A stretch of 8,038 bases of DNA from Oscillospiraceae bacterium (lineage in GTDB: Bacteria; Bacillota; Clostridia; UBA1381), in the NCBI GenBank assembly GCA_015068545.1, contig SVKH01000069.1, forward strand, positions 1-8,038. The letters run 5' to 3'. The position numbers were made by a program, and so were the translations under genes. This document shows positions 5,834-8,038 of the stretch, piece after piece (the first letter of the stretch is position 1; the number at the start of each line of letters is the position of its first letter). Below the pieces are notes generated by a model that made no database searches, was not told the DNA's origin, and saw only the letters and a list, made by a program, of their open reading frames with translations.

Positions 5834-7156
5834 TTAGAGTGAAATGTCCTGAGAATTACATACTGGTAGCATATCATTCCACCACATTACTTTTGCGTAA
5901 GCTCCATTTTGTGCAGGAGTAAGCTCAATGGAAAGTGATTCGATGGCTGGATATACTTTGGCATATAAAAATCTATTATTTATATCATATATGGCGGCAT
6001 AAATTGTTCCTACATCTGTATCCCCTTCCAATGTAACATCAATTTTTGCGTTGCTTGCAGATAGGGATGGCGTTCCGGAGGCTTTCGTTACTGTAATAAC
6101 ACAAGATGCAGATAGAGAACCATCGGCTGTGGAAACAGTTATAGTCGTAGTTCCAGAAGAAACAGCGGTTACCAATCCGTTAGATACCGTTGCTATACTG
6201 CTGTCAGAAGATTCCCATATAAGGTCTTCACTTACAGCATCAGATGGTGATATATCAAGAAGTAGTTGTTCACTTTTGCCTTTTGTAAGAGTTAATGAAG
6301 TCTTATTAAGTGTAATTGCTGTGATTCTTTTAGGATTCCAATGGGCATACAGAATAAGGTCTTCTGTTGTGTTTACTATGCTGTTTGCAGTTATCTCTGT
6401 GCCATAAGTCTTGTCGGTAAACCATCCTGTAAAGTCATAACCGTATTTTGTTGGTATGGGTAGTTCGCCGAATGACGAATCAAAGGATATGGTTTTGTAT
6501 TCGTATGCAGTATCAGCAATTCCTGTGTCAAACCAGACATTAGACTGAATCGGGGTCCACTTTGCGTATAATACCATATTGTTTTTCTGGTTAAAAATTG
6601 TTGAATCTGTGATTCGGTTGTTGGCAGAGTCATACCACCCTGCAAAGTTATATCCCACCCGAGTAGGCACGGGAAGAAAGTTATAGTAACTGTATCTTTG
6701 TTTATATTCTATATTTTGATTTGATACATTACACATACCACCGTTAGGTTCAAATAGTACCTTAAAGGTAGGGGAAAGTACGGTAATCTTTACGCAATTT
6801 TCGCAAACTGTGTAGTTTGTACTTGTATTTTTTACATAAGAACTACTTGGAGAGATTGTAGTTTCTCCAGGTGCTAACGCAGTGCAAGAGAAATATACGG
6901 TTGCTTTTGATGAACCTTTTTCTCTTTTTGTGAATTCAATTATGCCTGTTTTAGAGGACTTGGCGCCACCTATTTCTATTGAACCTATGCCGCTATACAT
7001 GAATGCGGAAACCTCTCCCGAATATGATTCCCCGACGACAAGGGTTACTGACTGTTTTATCTCTTCAATATATGTTGAACCGGCAAATACCGTTGTCCCT
7101 GTTCCCAACAAGAGAACAACCATAAAAAACGTGAAGTAAGATTTTAATTTTTTCAT
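5834..7156 (-). CDS. Secreted protein with Listeria-Bacteroides repeats and a BIG2 domain
   Basis: A 440-residue exported protein of unknown role, likely extracellular or loosely surface-bound. Residues 1-25 are a signal peptide (MKKLKSYFTFFMVVLLLGTG, cleavage after VFA). Residues 26-126 look like an Ig-like beta domain, ending with a close cysteine pair (C118, C121). Two Listeria-Bacteroides (InlB B-type, Flg_new) repeats follow: 131-200 (GYNFAGWYD...LYAKW) and 207-273 (GYDFTGWFTD...LYAHW). A BIG2 domain spans about 277-357 (SLTLTKGKSEQLLLDISP...TTTITVSTADGS). The last 75 residues form a separate module ending AKVMWWNDMLPVCNS, of a kind seen at the ends of clostridial secreted proteins. There is no LPXTG, SLH domain or membrane anchor. 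The start at 7156 has GGGAGG (7165-7170) 8 bases upstream; a longer reading beginning at 7243 would cross the leader terminator and is rejected. It is preceded by a structured leader (7157-7389). Confidence 0.88.
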   Translation of the reverse strand: MKKLKSYFTFFMVVLLLGTGTTVFAGSTYIEEIKQSVTLVVGESYSGEVSAFMYSGIGSIEIGGAKSSKTGIIEFTKREKGSSKATVYFSCTALAPGETTISPSSSYVKNTSTNYTVCENCVKITVLSPTFKVLFEPNGGMCNVSNQNIEYKQRYSYYNFLPVPTRVGYNFAGWYDSANNRITDSTIFNQKNNMVLYAKWTPIQSNVWFDTGIADTAYEYKTISFDSSFGELPIPTKYGYDFTGWFTDKTYGTEITANSIVNTTEDLILYAHWNPKRITAITLNKTSLTLTKGKSEQLLLDISPSDAVSEDLIWESSDSSIATVSNGLVTAVSSGTTTITVSTADGSLSASCVITVTKASGTPSLSASNAKIDVTLEGDTDVGTIYAAIYDINNRFLYAKVYPAIESLSIELTPAQNGAYAKVMWWNDMLPVCNSQDISL

Positions 7157-7389
7157 TTCTTTTTCCTCCCATATGTATAATAAAATAAAAAATGCGCCTA
7201 CCGAAGCAGACGCATAAAAAACGCAAACTCCGATAGTCGCCAAACTAATTTATACATAATGGGTTAAACATACTTGCATTACGAGGAATTTGCGTTTTTA
7301 ACAAATTCTATAAAACAAGTATGCACAAAAAAGGGTATATTTATCCCAATAAAAAATAACCCAAATTCACAGTATTAAATTAGTTTGGC
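7157..7389 (-). promoter_or_regulatory. Structured 5' leader, candidate riboswitch or attenuator of unrecognised class
   Basis: The predicted start of transcription (about 7389) coincides with the first base of a closing stem. P1 pairs 7389-7372 with 7255-7239 (17 bp, one bulge). Nested inside are P2 (7363-7357 with 7266-7260, 7 bp), P3 (7323-7316 with 7276-7269, 8 bp; only 2 nt separate the P2 and P3 3' strands) and P4 (7308-7302 with 7292-7286, 7 bp, 9-nt loop). Downstream of P1 a segment at 7231-7217 can pair over 15 bp with 7299-7285. A terminator follows at 7215-7187, and then the ribosome binding site. Transcription must pass this terminator to reach the gene, the usual logic of a regulated leader. 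It does not match the c-di-GMP-I, c-di-GMP-II, T-box or cobalamin patterns as I know them. Ligand unknown. Confidence 0.55.
7187..7215 (-). terminator. Leader terminator upstream of the secreted repeat gene
   Basis: On the minus strand, ATGCGTCTGC (7215-7206), loop TTCG (7205-7202) and GTAGGCGCAT (7201-7192) form a 10-bp stem with two G-U pairs, followed by U5 (7191-7187). It lies 17 bases before the GGGAGG site, with no convincing promoter in between, so it probably controls the downstream gene. Confidence 0.8.
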
Positions 7390-7395
7390 ATATAT

Positions 7396-7424
7396 ATTCT
7401 ATCACATCACTTGAATTTAGTCAA
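7396..7424 (-). promoter_or_regulatory. Promoter of the leader RNA and secreted repeat gene
   Basis: Read on the minus strand, TTGACT (7424-7419) and TAGAAT (7401-7396) are 17 bases apart, with a TG one base before the -10 (extended -10). This predicts a start at about 7389, the first base of stem P1. It is among the best sigma-A-type promoters in the window. Confidence 0.7.
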
Positions 7425-7442
7425 CTAGATTTATACGGCAAC

Positions 7443-7478
7443 AAAAAAAGATGTAATTTCGTTAAAAAATCACATCTT
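7443..7478 (-). terminator. Terminator of the Nudix gene
   Basis: On the minus strand, AAGATGTGATTT (7478-7467) pairs with AAATTACATCTT (7459-7448) over 12 bp (one G-U) with a 7-nt loop, followed by U5 (7447-7443). It starts 19 bases after the stop codon and separates the Nudix gene from the promoter at 7396-7424, so the two minus-strand genes are independent units. Confidence 0.8.
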
Positions 7479-7497
7479 GTTATTGTAATTAAAATGT

Positions 7498-8031
7498 TTA
7501 GTTTAATATCTTATCCGCTTTCAATATTGCTATTGCTGTTTTTGCGTCATAAATCTCGTTGTTCATCACCATTTCCACTAAGGTGGAAATAGGAATCTTC
7601 TTAACCTCCACAAATTCGCCTTCGTCAAGGTTTTGCCCTACAAATGTAAGGTCGGTGGCAAGATAGAGGCTGATTATCTCGCTGCAATATCCCGGTGTAG
7701 GGTAGTATTTACCGATATATTCCACATTCTTTGCCTGATACCCTGTCTCCTCCTGAAGCTCGCGTATGCCAGCACTTTTCGGATCTTCTCCCGGCTCTAA
7801 TTTGCCTGCAGGAACCTCCAATACCATTTCGTCATAAGGCTTGCGGTACTGAGTAACTGTCAGAACGTTTTTATCCTCATCCACAGCGATTACTCCTACA
7901 CCGCCATGGTGTATTACAAGCTCTCTGCCGGCAAGCTTTCCATCGGGAAGTTGAACTGTGTCCTCTTTTACATGAATTATTCTTCCGTTATATATTTCTC
8001 TTGAAGATACTGTTTTTTCTGTGTAGTCCAT
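7498..8031 (-). CDS. nudF: Nudix hydrolase, ADP-ribose pyrophosphatase type
   Basis: Likely cleaves ADP-ribose, or a related nucleoside diphosphate sugar, to AMP and a sugar phosphate, as a cytosolic clean-up enzyme needing Mg2+. The Nudix box GX5EX7REUXEEXGU is complete at 76-98 (G76, E82, R90, E91, E94, E95, G97, Y98). The 177 residues, the N-terminal EKTVSSREIYNGRIIHVKED and VQLPDGK segments, and the YYPTPGYCSEI block at 109-119 with a proline-rich P-x-P-G typical of ADP-ribose pyrophosphatases, all resemble B. subtilis NudF. Substrate choice within the Nudix family is inference. The ATG at 8031 lies 7 bases from the window edge, so its ribosome binding site is not visible and a longer start cannot be excluded, although the N-terminus fits the family. 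Confidence 0.88.
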   Translation of the reverse strand: MDYTEKTVSSREIYNGRIIHVKEDTVQLPDGKLAGRELVIHHGGVGVIAVDEDKNVLTVTQYRKPYDEMVLEVPAGKLEPGEDPKSAGIRELQEETGYQAKNVEYIGKYYPTPGYCSEIISLYLATDLTFVGQNLDEGEFVEVKKIPISTLVEMVMNNEIYDAKTAIAILKADKILN

Positions 8032-8038
8032 TGCTGTC

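Noticed and set aside
7239..7389. MITE-like element with 14-17 bp terminal inverted repeats
   Set aside because: No target-site duplication flanks the arms (gatagtc on one side, atatata on the other), and the right end coincides with a promoter's predicted start. A structured transcript explains it better, though a search for dispersed copies was not possible.

Overview
The window looks like part of an AT-rich chromosome of a Gram-positive anaerobe, most probably a clostridium of the Lachnospiraceae type. The evidence is strong AGGAGG-type ribosome binding sites, sigma-A-like promoters, many intrinsic terminators with A/T-extended stems, a bacterial-type LeuRS reading TTRCDTLFGATY, and secreted proteins with Listeria-Bacteroides (InlB-type) and BIG2 repeats. 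The genus is inference only.

Layout, left to right. (1) Positions 1-183 hold, on the minus strand, the first 61 codons of a secreted protein that runs off the left edge, with its own promoter at 221-249. (2) Positions 184-894 have no convincing protein gene. They hold a strong plus-strand promoter (306-332), a compact structured RNA whose 5' end is folded back into a 15-bp closing stem (338-474), a pair of mutually exclusive hairpins (487-543), two further terminators, and promoters for the next operon. (3) Positions 895-3660 are the rsfS-leuS operon, closed by a terminator at 3670-3736. (4) Positions 3755-5596 are htpG, followed by a 97-nt imperfect palindrome (5610-5706) and a strong bidirectional terminator (5733-5771) shared with the convergent gene on the other strand. 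(5) Positions 5834-7156, minus strand, encode a secreted repeat protein. Its 233-nt leader (7157-7389) starts exactly with a 17-bp closing stem, contains several nested helices, and ends with a terminator just before the ribosome binding site. (6) Positions 7498-8031, minus strand, encode a Nudix hydrolase of the ADP-ribose pyrophosphatase type, with its own terminator.

The protein genes are ordinary housekeeping functions: ribosome silencing, leucyl-tRNA charging, Hsp90 chaperone and nucleotide-sugar clean-up. Two secreted proteins of unknown role sit among them. The unexplained content is RNA. The leader of the secreted repeat protein has the layout of a riboswitch or attenuator and matches no class I recognise. 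The free-standing RNA at 338-474 resembles 6S RNA only in overall topology. All structures were drawn by eye; no folding, covariance or database search was run.
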